Shown: positions 35,536 through 43,668, counted from the stretch's first letter. The stretch is DNA of 64,000 nucleotides from Thermodesulfovibrio sp. (GCA_013824615.1 PNOC01000004.1:32031-96030), one strand, 5' to 3'. The notes: a model not told the origin generated them from the letters alone. Numbers and translations are program-made.

Positions 35536-37245
35536 ATGAAAATCCGCCGGAAACTTCTTATCGCCTTTTCGATCTATATGATCCTGGCGCTGATACCTGC
35601 TGTATTTGCCTACCGGGAGCTCAGCACCCTCAGAAAACGCCTCAAGCCTGTGGAGGCTGCCAGCGACATAACCAGCTCCTACCTTGAACTCCGCAAGAAC
35701 GAGAAGACCTTTCTGCTGCTTAAGGACCGCGATACACTTCAACTCCTGAAAAAACAGATAGGCATGCTGAAGGGAGGGCTGGACGACATAGAGTCGGAGG
35801 TCCTCCGGGAGATAGGAGCGGTGAACTATGCATCCCTGAGGGAAGCTATAACAGCCTATGAGACCGGCACCCTGAAACTGGCGGAAAATTTTAATACCGA
35901 GCAGCTCACGATCAATAAGCTGACTGATCTCGGTCGGCGCATCGAGAAGGTCCTCGACGGCAGCGAACTTCAGACCTTTCTGGTTCTGAGGCGTCATGAA
36001 AAAAACCTGATGATACAGAGGGACTCTTCTTCCATGGATGTCTTCAGGCAGACCAGCGCTCTCATCAAATCATCGCCTGAAGCTGACCTAGCTGCCTACA
36101 GGACATCTGCGGAGAAGCTCTTCAGCCTTTATCAGGACGAAAAGCAGCTTGAGAATGAAATCCGCAATTCTGCTTCCATAATACAGACCTATACAGAAAG
36201 TATCCTGCAGGGTGAGCGGCAGGACATCGACGCTCTTCTGAAAATATCGATGAATCTTCTTCTGGCCTCGCTCGTCATTGTCATCGTGATCGGGGCACTG
36301 ATCAATGCACGGCTGGCGGCAACAATCGCCGCGCCGATCAGAGAAATCAGAAAGTTCGCCGAACGTGTGGCGGGAGGTGATTTTTCCAAAACGCTGGAGG
36401 TGAAAGGCTCCCAGGAGTTTATATCTCTGGCCGATGCGCTGAACCTGATGGCGGTCAAACTCAAGGACACGGTCAGCTCGCTTGAACTGGCCATACAGAA
36501 TCTCCACGACAAGCAGGGACAGCTGGTAGAGGCTGAGAAACTGGCGTCTCTCGGCCGCATAGCTGCAGGCGTGGCTCATGAGATCAACAACCCGCTCGCC
36601 ATCATCAATGAAAAGGCAGGCCTCATGCAGGACCTCCTGGCAATCTCCTCTGATTTTGAGCAGAAAAAGAGCATCACTGCACAGATTGAGGGCATCACCG
36701 GAAGTGTGAACCGCTGCCGCACCATTACTCACCGGCTCCTGGGCTTTGCCCGGCGCATGGATATCACGATTGAGCCGATGAACCTCAACGAGGCAATACG
36801 TGAAACGATCGCCTTTCTCAAAACTGACATTCTCACCAAAGCAGCACGCCTCGACCTGAATCTTGCCGAAGACCTGCCCGAGATCAGGAGCGATAAAATC
36901 CAGCTGGAGCAGGTTTTTCTCAACCTGATCAAGAATGCGGTGGACGCTGTCGCGGCTGGCGGGGAGATAACCATTACAACTTCGCGGAAGGATGAGGGAG
37001 CGGTGCAGGTCTTTATAAGCGACAATGGCTCCGGCATACCAAAGGACAAACTGAACCATATCTTCGAGCCCTTTTTTACTACAAAGGGCCGGGACAAGGG
37101 GACCGGACTGGGGCTCTTTGTCTCCCACGCCATCGTCAGGAAGCTCGGCTCCCGAATTCAGGTGCAGAGCGAGGTCGGAAAAGGCACCACCTTCACCCTT
37201 GATATCCCGATAAAGCCTACACTCTCCAAGGAAATGACGGCGTGA
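35536..37245 (+). CDS. HAMP-containing sensor histidine kinase (locus 2)
   Basis: The start at 35536 (MKIRRKLLIAF) is preferred because it puts the first helix at residues 6-25; the frame stays open upstream into the CBS gene. The protein has 569 residues. A periplasmic sensor of about 200 residues, mainly helical, lies between helices at 6-25 and about 240-262. HAMP follows, then HisKA with GVAHEINNPLAII (H348). The ATPase domain has EQVFLNLIKNAVDAV, DNGSGI and GTGLGLFV. It is followed 9 nt later by a receiver gene. Confidence 0.93.
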   Translation: MKIRRKLLIAFSIYMILALIPAVFAYRELSTLRKRLKPVEAASDITSSYLELRKNEKTFLLLKDRDTLQLLKKQIGMLKGGLDDIESEVLREIGAVNYASLREAITAYETGTLKLAENFNTEQLTINKLTDLGRRIEKVLDGSELQTFLVLRRHEKNLMIQRDSSSMDVFRQTSALIKSSPEADLAAYRTSAEKLFSLYQDEKQLENEIRNSASIIQTYTESILQGERQDIDALLKISMNLLLASLVIVIVIGALINARLAATIAAPIREIRKFAERVAGGDFSKTLEVKGSQEFISLADALNLMAVKLKDTVSSLELAIQNLHDKQGQLVEAEKLASLGRIAAGVAHEINNPLAIINEKAGLMQDLLAISSDFEQKKSITAQIEGITGSVNRCRTITHRLLGFARRMDITIEPMNLNEAIRETIAFLKTDILTKAARLDLNLAEDLPEIRSDKIQLEQVFLNLIKNAVDAVAAGGEITITTSRKDEGAVQVFISDNGSGIPKDKLNHIFEPFFTTKGRDKGTGLGLFVSHAIVRKLGSRIQVQSEVGKGTTFTLDIPIKPTLSKEMTA

Positions 37246-37254
37246 GCAAGGCCC

Positions 37255-37650
37255 ATGAATAAGATCAAAGTGCTGATCGTTGATGACGAGCATGACTTTG
37301 CAGCAACCCTGGCCGAGCGGCTCTGCCTCCGCTCATACGATGCCCGGATTGTCGTGAACGCCTGCGAGACCCTGTCCCTTATTGACAAAATAAAACCTGA
37401 TGTGGTCCTGCTCGACCTGAACCTTCAGGGGATTTCCGGCATCGAGATCCTTATGACGCTTAAAAATGTCTCCCCGGAGGTCGAGGTCATACTCCTGACC
37501 GGGCATATGGACATTGCCCGTTCCATCGAGGGACTCCGTCTCGATTCTTTTCACTATATATTCAAACCCTTCGATATCCGCGAACTGACGGAGAAAATCG
37601 ACGCTGTCACCGCAAAACATGGCAGAAAACAGGGGAACGAGCATGCCTGA
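37255..37650 (+). CDS. Single-domain response regulator (locus 2, first)
   Basis: A 131-residue receiver: D10/D11, phospho-acceptor D54 in VVLLDLNLQG, Thr in VILLTGH, and Lys in YIFKPF. No output domain, as in Spo0F. Its end overlaps the phosphotransferase-like gene by 8 nt, so the two products are probably made together. Confidence 0.93.
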   Translation: MNKIKVLIVDDEHDFAATLAERLCLRSYDARIVVNACETLSLIDKIKPDVVLLDLNLQGISGIEILMTLKNVSPEVEVILLTGHMDIARSIEGLRLDSFHYIFKPFDIRELTEKIDAVTAKHGRKQGNEHA

Positions 37651-38293
37651 GCAGCCTATAACCAATACGCTCGTTATCGGCCGGTTAATCGCGCTCTTTG
37701 TCCACGAGACCAACAATCATCTTGCCACGCTCGGTGAGTCTGCCGGCCTGGGGGACGACATACTCTGCGCCCGCAATCTTTCTGATAAGGACAAACTGAA
37801 GGAACTCGAAAAACTGCTCAGCGCCATGGGCGACCGCATAGGACACGCAGCGTCGCTGGTGCGTACTTTTGGTGAACTGGGACGCTGCATGGAAAACCCC
37901 GCTGCCACAATCGATGTCAGCCAGGCGATCGAAGGAATCCTGCCCTTTCTCGAAAAGCTGGCCAGACAGAAGAACGCCAGGATCAGCATTGCCCTCGACC
38001 GCAAACTGCCTGCGGCTGCAGGGAACTGTTCGGAATTGCAGTGCCTTGTGCTCGCTCTCTTTGATAATTTCTGTGCCGCTCTGGAGCCAAATGCAATGGC
38101 GACCATCAGCGCAGAAAATACTTCGTCCTCTGTTATGCTCAATCTGACTGCAGACTGCCCGGCAGCAGCCGTCACTGAAAAACAATTCTGGCCGTGGAGC
38201 AGTCTCGAAACCTTTGCCCGTGCAAACGGCTTTAAAATAACCCGGCAGCAGCGAGGAGGTGCGGTCACGATAGAACTCAGAATCCCGTCATAA
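37643..38293 (+). CDS. Degenerate kinase / histidine phosphotransferase-like protein
   Basis: The start at 37643 (MPEQPI, with AGGGGA upstream) is chosen over the frame's earlier opening at 37619. The 216-residue soluble protein has an H-box-like segment at its start, ALFVHETNNHLATL, with H21 followed by E as in HisKA domains. A second helix and an alpha/beta domain follow. The ATPase part keeps only an altered N-box (DNFCAAL); the G1 and G2 boxes are absent. This combination, a DHp-type dimerisation domain plus a dead ATPase-like domain, resembles Spo0B and ChpT phosphotransferases. It sits between two receiver genes. Confidence 0.7.
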   Translation: MPEQPITNTLVIGRLIALFVHETNNHLATLGESAGLGDDILCARNLSDKDKLKELEKLLSAMGDRIGHAASLVRTFGELGRCMENPAATIDVSQAIEGILPFLEKLARQKNARISIALDRKLPAAAGNCSELQCLVLALFDNFCAALEPNAMATISAENTSSSVMLNLTADCPAAAVTEKQFWPWSSLETFARANGFKITRQQRGGAVTIELRIPS

Positions 38294-38339
38294 CTACGCT
38301 GAAGACTAATCATATATAACCATTCATAAGGAGGTGTCC

Positions 38340-38798
38340 ATGACAAAAAAGAAGGACATTAAAGTACTGCTGGTTGACGATGAAGTGGAATTTATCAATA
38401 CGTTGGCGCAACGTCTTAAAATGAGAGACCTGCTGGTCGACACGGTCTATGACGGCCCTCAGGCGCTGGACTTTATCAGAAAGATCGAACCGGATGTTAT
38501 CGTGCTGGACCTCAAGATGCCGGGACTGCATGGCATCGAGGTTCTCAAAGAAATCAAGAAGACCCGCACAGCAATCCAGGTCATAATCCTGACCGGACAC
38601 GGCACAGAACAGGATGAAGAAGAGGCCCGCAAACTCGGCGGCTTTGACTTCCTGCACAAGCCTGCCGACATCGACCTTCTCGTTGCCAAGATCAAGGAGG
38701 CCTTCCAGGAAAAACTCGAGCGGGCCATGACCGCCATCGCTTTTGCAGAAGAGGGCGTGTTTGATACAGCGCAGAGGATCATTAAAAAAGACGAATAA
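38340..38798 (+). CDS. Single-domain response regulator (locus 2, second)
   Basis: The ATG at 38340 follows AAGGAGG by 5 nt; an in-frame GTG at 38334 is within the Shine-Dalgarno. The 152-residue receiver has D13/D14, phospho-acceptor D57 (VIVLDLKMPG), Thr in VIILTGHG and Lys in FLHKPA. A helical tail of about 25 residues follows. It may be the terminal receiver of the relay or bind a target protein directly. Confidence 0.93.
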   Translation: MTKKKDIKVLLVDDEVEFINTLAQRLKMRDLLVDTVYDGPQALDFIRKIEPDVIVLDLKMPGLHGIEVLKEIKKTRTAIQVIILTGHGTEQDEEEARKLGGFDFLHKPADIDLLVAKIKEAFQEKLERAMTAIAFAEEGVFDTAQRIIKKDE

Positions 38799-38853
38799 AC
38801 AGCTGAAGTTCAAGTCTGATATCTATTAAAAGCTAATTAAGGAGGCATAAAGA

Positions 38854-39819
38854 ATGCGTTTGTTTATTTCCATCGGCATGATCCTCATGCTTATATCAGG
38901 TTTTTTTGCTATGGGCTCGGGTGTCGTATTTGCCGAAGAAGCTGCCCTGGCCCCTGTCAAGGCTGAATCAGCAACCCCCTGGTGGGTCTGGCCGATTACT
39001 CTGTTTGTCGTGACTTTTTTTCTTGGTATTGCTGCGGTTCTTGGCGGCGTTGGTGGTGGTGTCCTATTCGTTCCGATCATCGGAGGGTTTTTCCCGTTTC
39101 ATATTGACTTCGTCAGAGGTGCAGGCCTTCTGGTAGCGCTTGCAGGTGCACTGGCAGCAGGCCCCGGCCTCCTGAAAAAAGGCATGGCTGATCTCAGACT
39201 CGCCCTGCCCGTTGCACTCATTGCATCGTCCTGTGCCATTGTAGGCGCCATGATCGGCCTTGCCATGCCGGCAAAAATGGTCAACATTGCACTCGGTGCT
39301 ACAATCCTCGGTATTGTAGCGATAATGCTGATGGCAAAGAAGTCTGAATTTCCAGATATTCAGAAACCTGACAACCTTTCAACCGCGCTCAGGATAAGCG
39401 GCGTCTACTACGAGCCCTCGCTCGGCGAAAACATAAACTGGCAGATCCACAGGACCCCGCAGGGACTGGCAACCTTTATTATCATCGGCGTTATGGCAGG
39501 TATGTTCGGTCTCGGTGCAGGCTGGGCCAATGTGCCGGTTCTGAACCTGATGATGGGCGCACCGCTGAAGGTCTCTGTGGCCACCAGCAAATTCCTGCTC
39601 TCGATCACCGACACCTCTGCGGCCTGGATCTATGTCAACAACGGCGCTGTCCTTCCGATGATGGTGGTGCCCTCGATTATTGGCATCATGCTCGGCTCGC
39701 TCGTCGGCGTAAGGATTCTTGCCAAGACAAAGCCTGCGGCAATCCGCTACATGGTTATCGGCCTGCTTTTGTTTGCGGGCTTGAGGGCCCTTCTCAAAGG
39801 CCTCGAAATCTGGAAATAG
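38854..39819 (+). CDS. TSUP-family anion transporter (TauE/SafE type), locus 2
   Basis: A 321-residue membrane protein with about eight or nine helices. The first may be a cleaved signal or signal-anchor (residues 1-28). The two repeat signatures are AVLGGVGGGVLFVPIIGGFF near residue 65 and AGMFGLGAGWANVPVLNLMM near residue 215. It is shorter than the locus-1 transporter and lacks its N-terminal extension. AAGGAGG precedes the ATG. A small membrane protein follows 10 nt later. Confidence 0.88.
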   Translation: MRLFISIGMILMLISGFFAMGSGVVFAEEAALAPVKAESATPWWVWPITLFVVTFFLGIAAVLGGVGGGVLFVPIIGGFFPFHIDFVRGAGLLVALAGALAAGPGLLKKGMADLRLALPVALIASSCAIVGAMIGLAMPAKMVNIALGATILGIVAIMLMAKKSEFPDIQKPDNLSTALRISGVYYEPSLGENINWQIHRTPQGLATFIIIGVMAGMFGLGAGWANVPVLNLMMGAPLKVSVATSKFLLSITDTSAAWIYVNNGAVLPMMVVPSIIGIMLGSLVGVRILAKTKPAAIRYMVIGLLLFAGLRALLKGLEIWK

Positions 39820-39829
39820 GGAGGATATA

Positions 39830-40246
39830 ATGAGCACTAAAGTTAAAGCATCTGAAGAACAGGTTGCCTATGCAAAGCTGCTGGACCTCGGCATGAAGAT
39901 GGGCCTTATCATGCTGGTCATTTCGTTTGCCGTATATCTTACGGGCCTGCTGACGCCCCACGTACCGGTCAATGACCTGCCAAAATACTGGTCCATGCCG
40001 GTAAAAGAGTATCTTGCGGCTACCAATATTCATACCGGCTGGTCCTGGGTCTACCAGGTCGGCAAGGGTGATTTTCTTAACTTCATCGGCATCGCCTTCC
40101 TCTCAGGCGTTACGATCATCTGCTATTTGAGGATAATTCCGATCCTGTTCAGGAAGAAAGACACGCTCTACGGGGTACTCGCTATCATTGAAGTGCTGGT
40201 GCTGGTGCTGGCCGCCTCAGGAGTTCTCAAAAGCGGGGGACACTGA
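39830..40246 (+). CDS. DUF1634-like membrane protein beside the TSUP transporter
   Basis: A 138-residue protein with three transmembrane helices at about residues 24-42, 80-100 and 112-132. A family of this layout (DUF1634) is found next to TSUP transporters, and I place it there tentatively. GGGAGGA precedes the ATG. Coupling to the transporter suggests an accessory subunit. A hairpin follows. Confidence 0.7.
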   Translation: MSTKVKASEEQVAYAKLLDLGMKMGLIMLVISFAVYLTGLLTPHVPVNDLPKYWSMPVKEYLAATNIHTGWSWVYQVGKGDFLNFIGIAFLSGVTIICYLRIIPILFRKKDTLYGVLAIIEVLVLVLAASGVLKSGGH

Positions 40247-40296
40247 CAGGGGCGAAGTCGTCGCCATATATGCCTGATATTTGCTCTGCTGAAATA

Positions 40297-40330
40297 CAGG
40301 GCCGCATCCCCTAAAAAAGATGCGGCCCTG
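40297..40330 (+). terminator. Hairpin ending the locus-2 operon
   Basis: CAGGGCCGCATC (40297-40308) pairs perfectly with GATGCGGCCCTG (40319-40330). The loop contains six A. The downstream U tract is poor. Confidence 0.6.
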
Positions 40331-40418
40331 CCTCACTGCAATTCCCCCTCTGGGTGGGAAATCAATCTATAGAATTACATAGTTGCCATTACGTGCAACA
40401 TTGCAACTAATCTGCTAT

Positions 40419-40556
40419 AATGAGTGTCTGTGTATAAATTAAAAAGTCGTCATCCTCGGGCTTGACCCGGGGATCCAGAACTTCTTGAAAACAATGGATT
40501 CCCGATTACTACCTCGGGAATGACAGCCAAAATTATACATTAGTACACATTATCTC
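40419..40556. repeat. MITE-like palindromic repeat, copy B
   Basis: The left end ATAATGAGTGTCTGTGTATAAA matches the terminal repeat of copy A; the right end (near 40531-40556) is decayed. Inside is GTCATCCTCGGGCTTGACCCGGGGATCC and a GGATTCCCG/CGGGAATGACA module, in the opposite order to copy A. Together with the hairpin before it, it accounts for the 320 bp before the next gene. Confidence 0.75.
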
Positions 40557-40572
40557 AGGAGGAATATTGGCA

Positions 40573-40764
40573 ATGGTCATGGAACAGTATATACGGGCAA
40601 TAGCAGGGACTTTCATTCTCACCTCACTGGCACTTGGCCATTTTGTAAACCCTTACTGGTTTTTGTTCACGGCCTTTGTGGGAGCAAACCTTTTGCAGTC
40701 GGCCTTTACCAGATGGTGCCTGATGGAGATTATTCTCGGCAAACTGGGCGTCAAAAAAGGATAA
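40573..40764 (+). CDS. DUF2892-type small membrane protein
   Basis: Start ATG 40573 lies 10 nt after AGGAGG (40557-40562); a TTG at 40567 is possible. The 63-residue product has two transmembrane helices and the motif WFLFTAFVGANLLQSAFTRWC, as in the YgaP membrane segment (DUF2892). In many anaerobes such proteins accompany rhodanese or sulfur genes. It may be transcribed from within or beyond repeat copy B. Confidence 0.8.
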   Translation: MVMEQYIRAIAGTFILTSLALGHFVNPYWFLFTAFVGANLLQSAFTRWCLMEIILGKLGVKKG

Positions 40765-40790
40765 CGGAAGCATGTTGAGAATCCAGGATC

Positions 40791-41696
40791 CTACTGCGAT
40801 CCCACCACGGCAACAAAGCCTATAAACATCAGCAGTGCCCCGAGGAAACGGTCTCTTATATTTTCCTCCCGGAAGAACAGGTATCCAAACAGGATACTGA
40901 TCAGCAGACTGGACCTCTTGACCGATACCATATAGGCCACCTTTGTCAGGTTCATCGCTGCCATGTGTGTCAACACCATGGCTCCATAGAAAAGGCCTGG
41001 AACTATCTGCAGCCGGTAACGGCCTGAGGCAAGGTACTCGCGCAGGCTCGCCCTCCGGCCGGTGCGTCCCCCGCTGCCCCCCCGGGTTAGTCCATACGGC
41101 AGGTAGACCAGGTTCAGACCCACGAAATAGACCGCTCCGAAAAAAAGCGGAGAGGAATGCCCGATAGCCATCTTGCCCAGCGAGGAGGTGATGCTGTAGA
41201 GCAGCGCAACCATAATCATGTATACCGCACCCTTTTCTTTCGTGATCGCCCTGAATGGCTGGCAGAGGCCCTCTTTGACCTGGTTTATGTTCAACAGATA
41301 GCTGCCGGCGGCGATCAGAAATATACCGGCGCCACCGGTCAAGGACACTTTTTCTCCGAGCAACACATATGAAAAAAGTATCAGGAAGACCGGGGTGAGC
41401 GCAAGAAAGGGCATGGTGAGACTGAGAGGAGACTCTTTCAACGCCTTTATATAGAGGACAACCGTTATCGCCTCGATGGGCAACGCAATGAAGAATGCCG
41501 TATAGAAACCGGCATCAAGCTGCGGGACCGGAATTATTATAAGAGTTATAACAAGCAACGGCAGAGTGAAGATCAGCCTGAACCCGGCAGCCAGATACTC
41601 ATCATCACCCTCGAGCGACCGTTTGGTCAGCGCATCACTTGCCGCCAGACAAACTGCCGAGACAAAGGCAAGAACAACCCATATATAGTCTGTCAT
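40791..41696 (-). CDS. EamA/DMT-superfamily transporter
   Basis: The start is placed at 41696 (MTDYIWVVLAF). The frame remains open to 41828, but that extension is only repeat copy C read through. The product has 301 residues and ten transmembrane helices in two EamA halves (SDALTKRSLEG at the start; SVKRSSLLISILFGYLFFRE in the second half). DMT carriers export or import diverse metabolites; the substrate is not predictable. Confidence 0.85.
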   Translation of the reverse strand: MTDYIWVVLAFVSAVCLAASDALTKRSLEGDDEYLAAGFRLIFTLPLLVITLIIIPVPQLDAGFYTAFFIALPIEAITVVLYIKALKESPLSLTMPFLALTPVFLILFSYVLLGEKVSLTGGAGIFLIAAGSYLLNINQVKEGLCQPFRAITKEKGAVYMIMVALLYSITSSLGKMAIGHSSPLFFGAVYFVGLNLVYLPYGLTRGGSGGRTGRRASLREYLASGRYRLQIVPGLFYGAMVLTHMAAMNLTKVAYMVSVKRSSLLISILFGYLFFREENIRDRFLGALLMFIGFVAVVGSQ

Positions 41697-41730
41697 CTCG
41701 TTATTATTATAAATCTGTCCAAAACAAATA

Positions 41731-41822
41731 ATGTCATCCTCGGGCTTGACCCGGTCTCCTCGGCGACTCGCCGTGGCGAGGGATCCATATAACACCGGAT
41801 TCCCGCTTCCGCGGGAATGACG
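41731..41822. repeat. Dispersed palindromic repeat, copy C
   Basis: It contains GTCATCCTCGGGCTTGACCC and GGATTCCCGCTTCCGCGGGA with a GC-rich insert (TCCTCGGCGACTCGCCGTGG) between. It lacks the terminal inverted repeats of copy A. It sits just upstream of the DMT-carrier start. Confidence 0.75.
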
Positions 41823-41956
41823 CCCCATAATAAGCAGTTTTCTTTGTGGACAGCAGCTATTTCTTTTGACACAAAAAAAACTATTCTATACAATAACACT
41901 ACCGTGTCCAGAACCTATTGTCACGGCATCCATAAAACGCACGGTGAGGTTAACGC

Positions 41957-42535
41957 GTGAGAATTTCAGCGGGCACTCTCAAGGGTAAAAAGATCGGGAC
42001 ACGGAAACTTTTCACTGCCGGCAGCGGCACGGTTGAACTGCGGCCGACCTCGGCAAAAGTGCGGGAGGCCCTCTTTGATATCCTCAGAAGCGATATCACC
42101 GGAGCTTCATTCCTTGATTTATATGCTGGTTCAGGGGCTGTAGGGTTCGAGGCGCTCTCCAGAGGCGCAGGAAAAACCTGTTTTGTCGAAAATGATCAGC
42201 AGCGGACCCGTGCGATTCAGGAGCTTATCAGAAAAGCGGATCTGGGCAATACGGCAGCTGCTTATCAGGACCCGGTCATGGGCTTTCTCGACAGGGCGGA
42301 CAGGTCAATAATGGTCTTTGACCTCATCTTCGCTGACCCGCCTTATGCAAGCGCAGAGATCAATGACGTGTTGTCGTTCATCGATAATAGCCGACTGCTT
42401 CAGGAAGGCGGCAGCGTGATCATTGAACATGCGTCAAAAAAACCTCTGGACGCTTCCGGACTGACGACACTCCGGCTCATAAAATCTTACCGGTATGGGG
42501 ACACCATGCTGACACGCTACAGAAAGGTGATATGA
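41957..42535 (+). CDS. rsmD: 16S rRNA (guanine966-N2)-methyltransferase
   Basis: A 192-residue SAM-dependent enzyme modifying G966 of 16S rRNA. Family motifs: RISAGTLKGKKI at the start, LRPTSAKVREALFDIL, DLYAGSGAVGFEALSRGA (SAM motif) and DLIFADPPYA (catalytic DPPY). Start GTG at 41957. It overlaps coaD by 4 nt (ATGA), the common rsmD-coaD pairing. Confidence 0.95.
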   Translation: MRISAGTLKGKKIGTRKLFTAGSGTVELRPTSAKVREALFDILRSDITGASFLDLYAGSGAVGFEALSRGAGKTCFVENDQQRTRAIQELIRKADLGNTAAAYQDPVMGFLDRADRSIMVFDLIFADPPYASAEINDVLSFIDNSRLLQEGGSVIIEHASKKPLDASGLTTLRLIKSYRYGDTMLTRYRKVI

Positions 42536-43014
42536 AAAAAATAGCGATCTACCCCGGAACCTTTGACCCCTTTACCAACGGTCATCTCGACCTGGTGCTC
42601 AGGAGCCTCAGAATGTTTGATGAGGTGATTGTCGCCGCAGCTCCCAGCCCGAAAAAACAGCCGCTATTCACGATTGAGGAGCGGATCGTGATGATCAAGA
42701 AATCCCTGAAAGGCATTGCACGGGTGCGGGTGGAGATCTTCGAAGGACTACTGGTCAACTATGTAATAAAGAAAAAGGGGAACGCAATAGTACGGGGCTT
42801 GCGCGCCGTGTCCGACTTTGAGTATGAACTCCAGATGGCCCTCATGAACCGCAGACTCAACCCAAAGATAGAAACAGTCTTTATGATGCCGAATGAAGAA
42901 TACACTTTTCTGACCGCAACCATCGTAAAGGAGATTTCATCTTTGGGAGGATCGGTCAACCAGCTCGTCCCTCCACCGGTGGAGAAGGAACTAAAGAAAC
43001 GATTCAGGTCTTAG
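42532..43014 (+). CDS. coaD: Phosphopantetheine adenylyltransferase
   Basis: Transfers AMP from ATP to 4'-phosphopantetheine in CoA synthesis. The 160 residues carry YPGTFDPFTNGHLDLV (T/HxGH nucleotidyl site), VRGLRAVSDFEYELQMALMN and the C-terminal TIVKEISSLGGSV. AAAGGTGAT precedes the ATG within rsmD. Confidence 0.97.
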   Translation: MKKIAIYPGTFDPFTNGHLDLVLRSLRMFDEVIVAAAPSPKKQPLFTIEERIVMIKKSLKGIARVRVEIFEGLLVNYVIKKKGNAIVRGLRAVSDFEYELQMALMNRRLNPKIETVFMMPNEEYTFLTATIVKEISSLGGSVNQLVPPPVEKELKKRFRS

Positions 43015-43087
43015 GCTGCCCGGCGCAGCCGTTAGAACCGGCTTTATCTGAAATTGCGCTGAGATACCCGTCCAGAGAATAGTAAAC

Positions 43088-43120
43088 ACTGATATATCAG
43101 GAAACTCCTGATATATCAGT
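43088..43120. repeat. Perfect 15-bp inverted repeat
   Basis: ACTGATATATCAGGA (43088-43102) and its exact complement (43106-43120) are separated by AAC. It lies 74 nt after coaD in a 654-bp intergenic region. It may be a transcription terminator without U tract, or a protein site. The rest of 43121-43360 shows nothing recognisable. Confidence 0.6.
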
Positions 43121-43362
43121 ACTCTGTACCCTGCCAGTTATTTTCCGCTCATCAAAAGTCTTCCTGAAAATATCAATATTTCCACAATGACGGCGCTACG
43201 GTACTGACAGCACCAGTCCTGGCACGTATCCTGCAGACATCCTGCAATAAGCCTCGAAATAACCAGGTGAAACAAATAAATATTGAATAATGGTTCAAAA
43301 CGTCATAAAGTTATACTTATTAGATAAGTTATTCATGAGTTTTACCAGAATAACTGCCAGTT

Positions 43363-43414
43363 CAGCATATTGCTGGTTTGCGTGAAATGACTCAGAGCGA
43401 GACAGCATATTGTC
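43363..43414 (+). promoter_or_regulatory. Candidate enhancer sites for the cytochrome sigma-54 promoter
   Basis: CAGCATATTG occurs twice, 40 nt apart. The first copy extends to a palindrome CAGCA-TAT-TGCTG (43363-43375); the second lies within GACA-N6-TGTC (43401-43414). They are centred about 80-125 nt upstream of the -24/-12 element, as expected for sites of a bacterial enhancer-binding protein. Confidence 0.5.
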
Positions 43415-43490
43415 ATACGGGGTAAACCGGGAATCTGAAAGGGAAACGAAAAAACAGACAGGTCATGAGGTTGCAAGCACGGCAAAGCAG

Positions 43491-43506
43491 TGGCATTTTT
43501 ATTGCA
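43491..43506 (+). promoter_or_regulatory. Sigma-54 promoter of the decaheme cytochrome gene
   Basis: TGGCATTTTTATTGCA has GG and GC separated by 10 nt and a perfect TTGCA -12 box. The predicted start near 43518 leaves a leader of about 150 nt. Confidence 0.8.
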
Positions 43507-43560
43507 TGGTGCTCATAGAATGAATTATATTTCATCAAAACTTATGTATTTTATAGACAC

Positions 43561-43638
43561 CGCGAAAAACCAGGGAGGTGACTATAGGGAAAAAGATTAC
43601 AGTCAGCGAACAAGAGGGGCACGGAAAGTTTTTTCGCG
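43561..43638 (+). promoter_or_regulatory. Structured 5' leader of the decaheme cytochrome mRNA
   Basis: CGCGAAAAAC (43561-43570) pairs with GTTTTTTCGCG (43628-43638, one extra T). It encloses an inner stem TGACT (43579-43583)/AGTCA (43601-43605) and purine-rich loops (AGGGAGG, GAGGGGC). The region ends 30 nt before the ATG. It does not match the GEMM (c-di-GMP/cGAMP) consensus or another riboswitch class I know. Confidence 0.4.
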
Positions 43639-43668
43639 TACTAACCCATTAACCGAAGGAGATCAACT

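Noticed and set aside
43400..43668. GEMM (c-di-GMP or cGAMP) riboswitch before the cytochrome
   Set aside because: GCACGGCAAAGC near 43478 looks similar at first, but it lies upstream of the predicted transcription start and the conserved second helix is missing.
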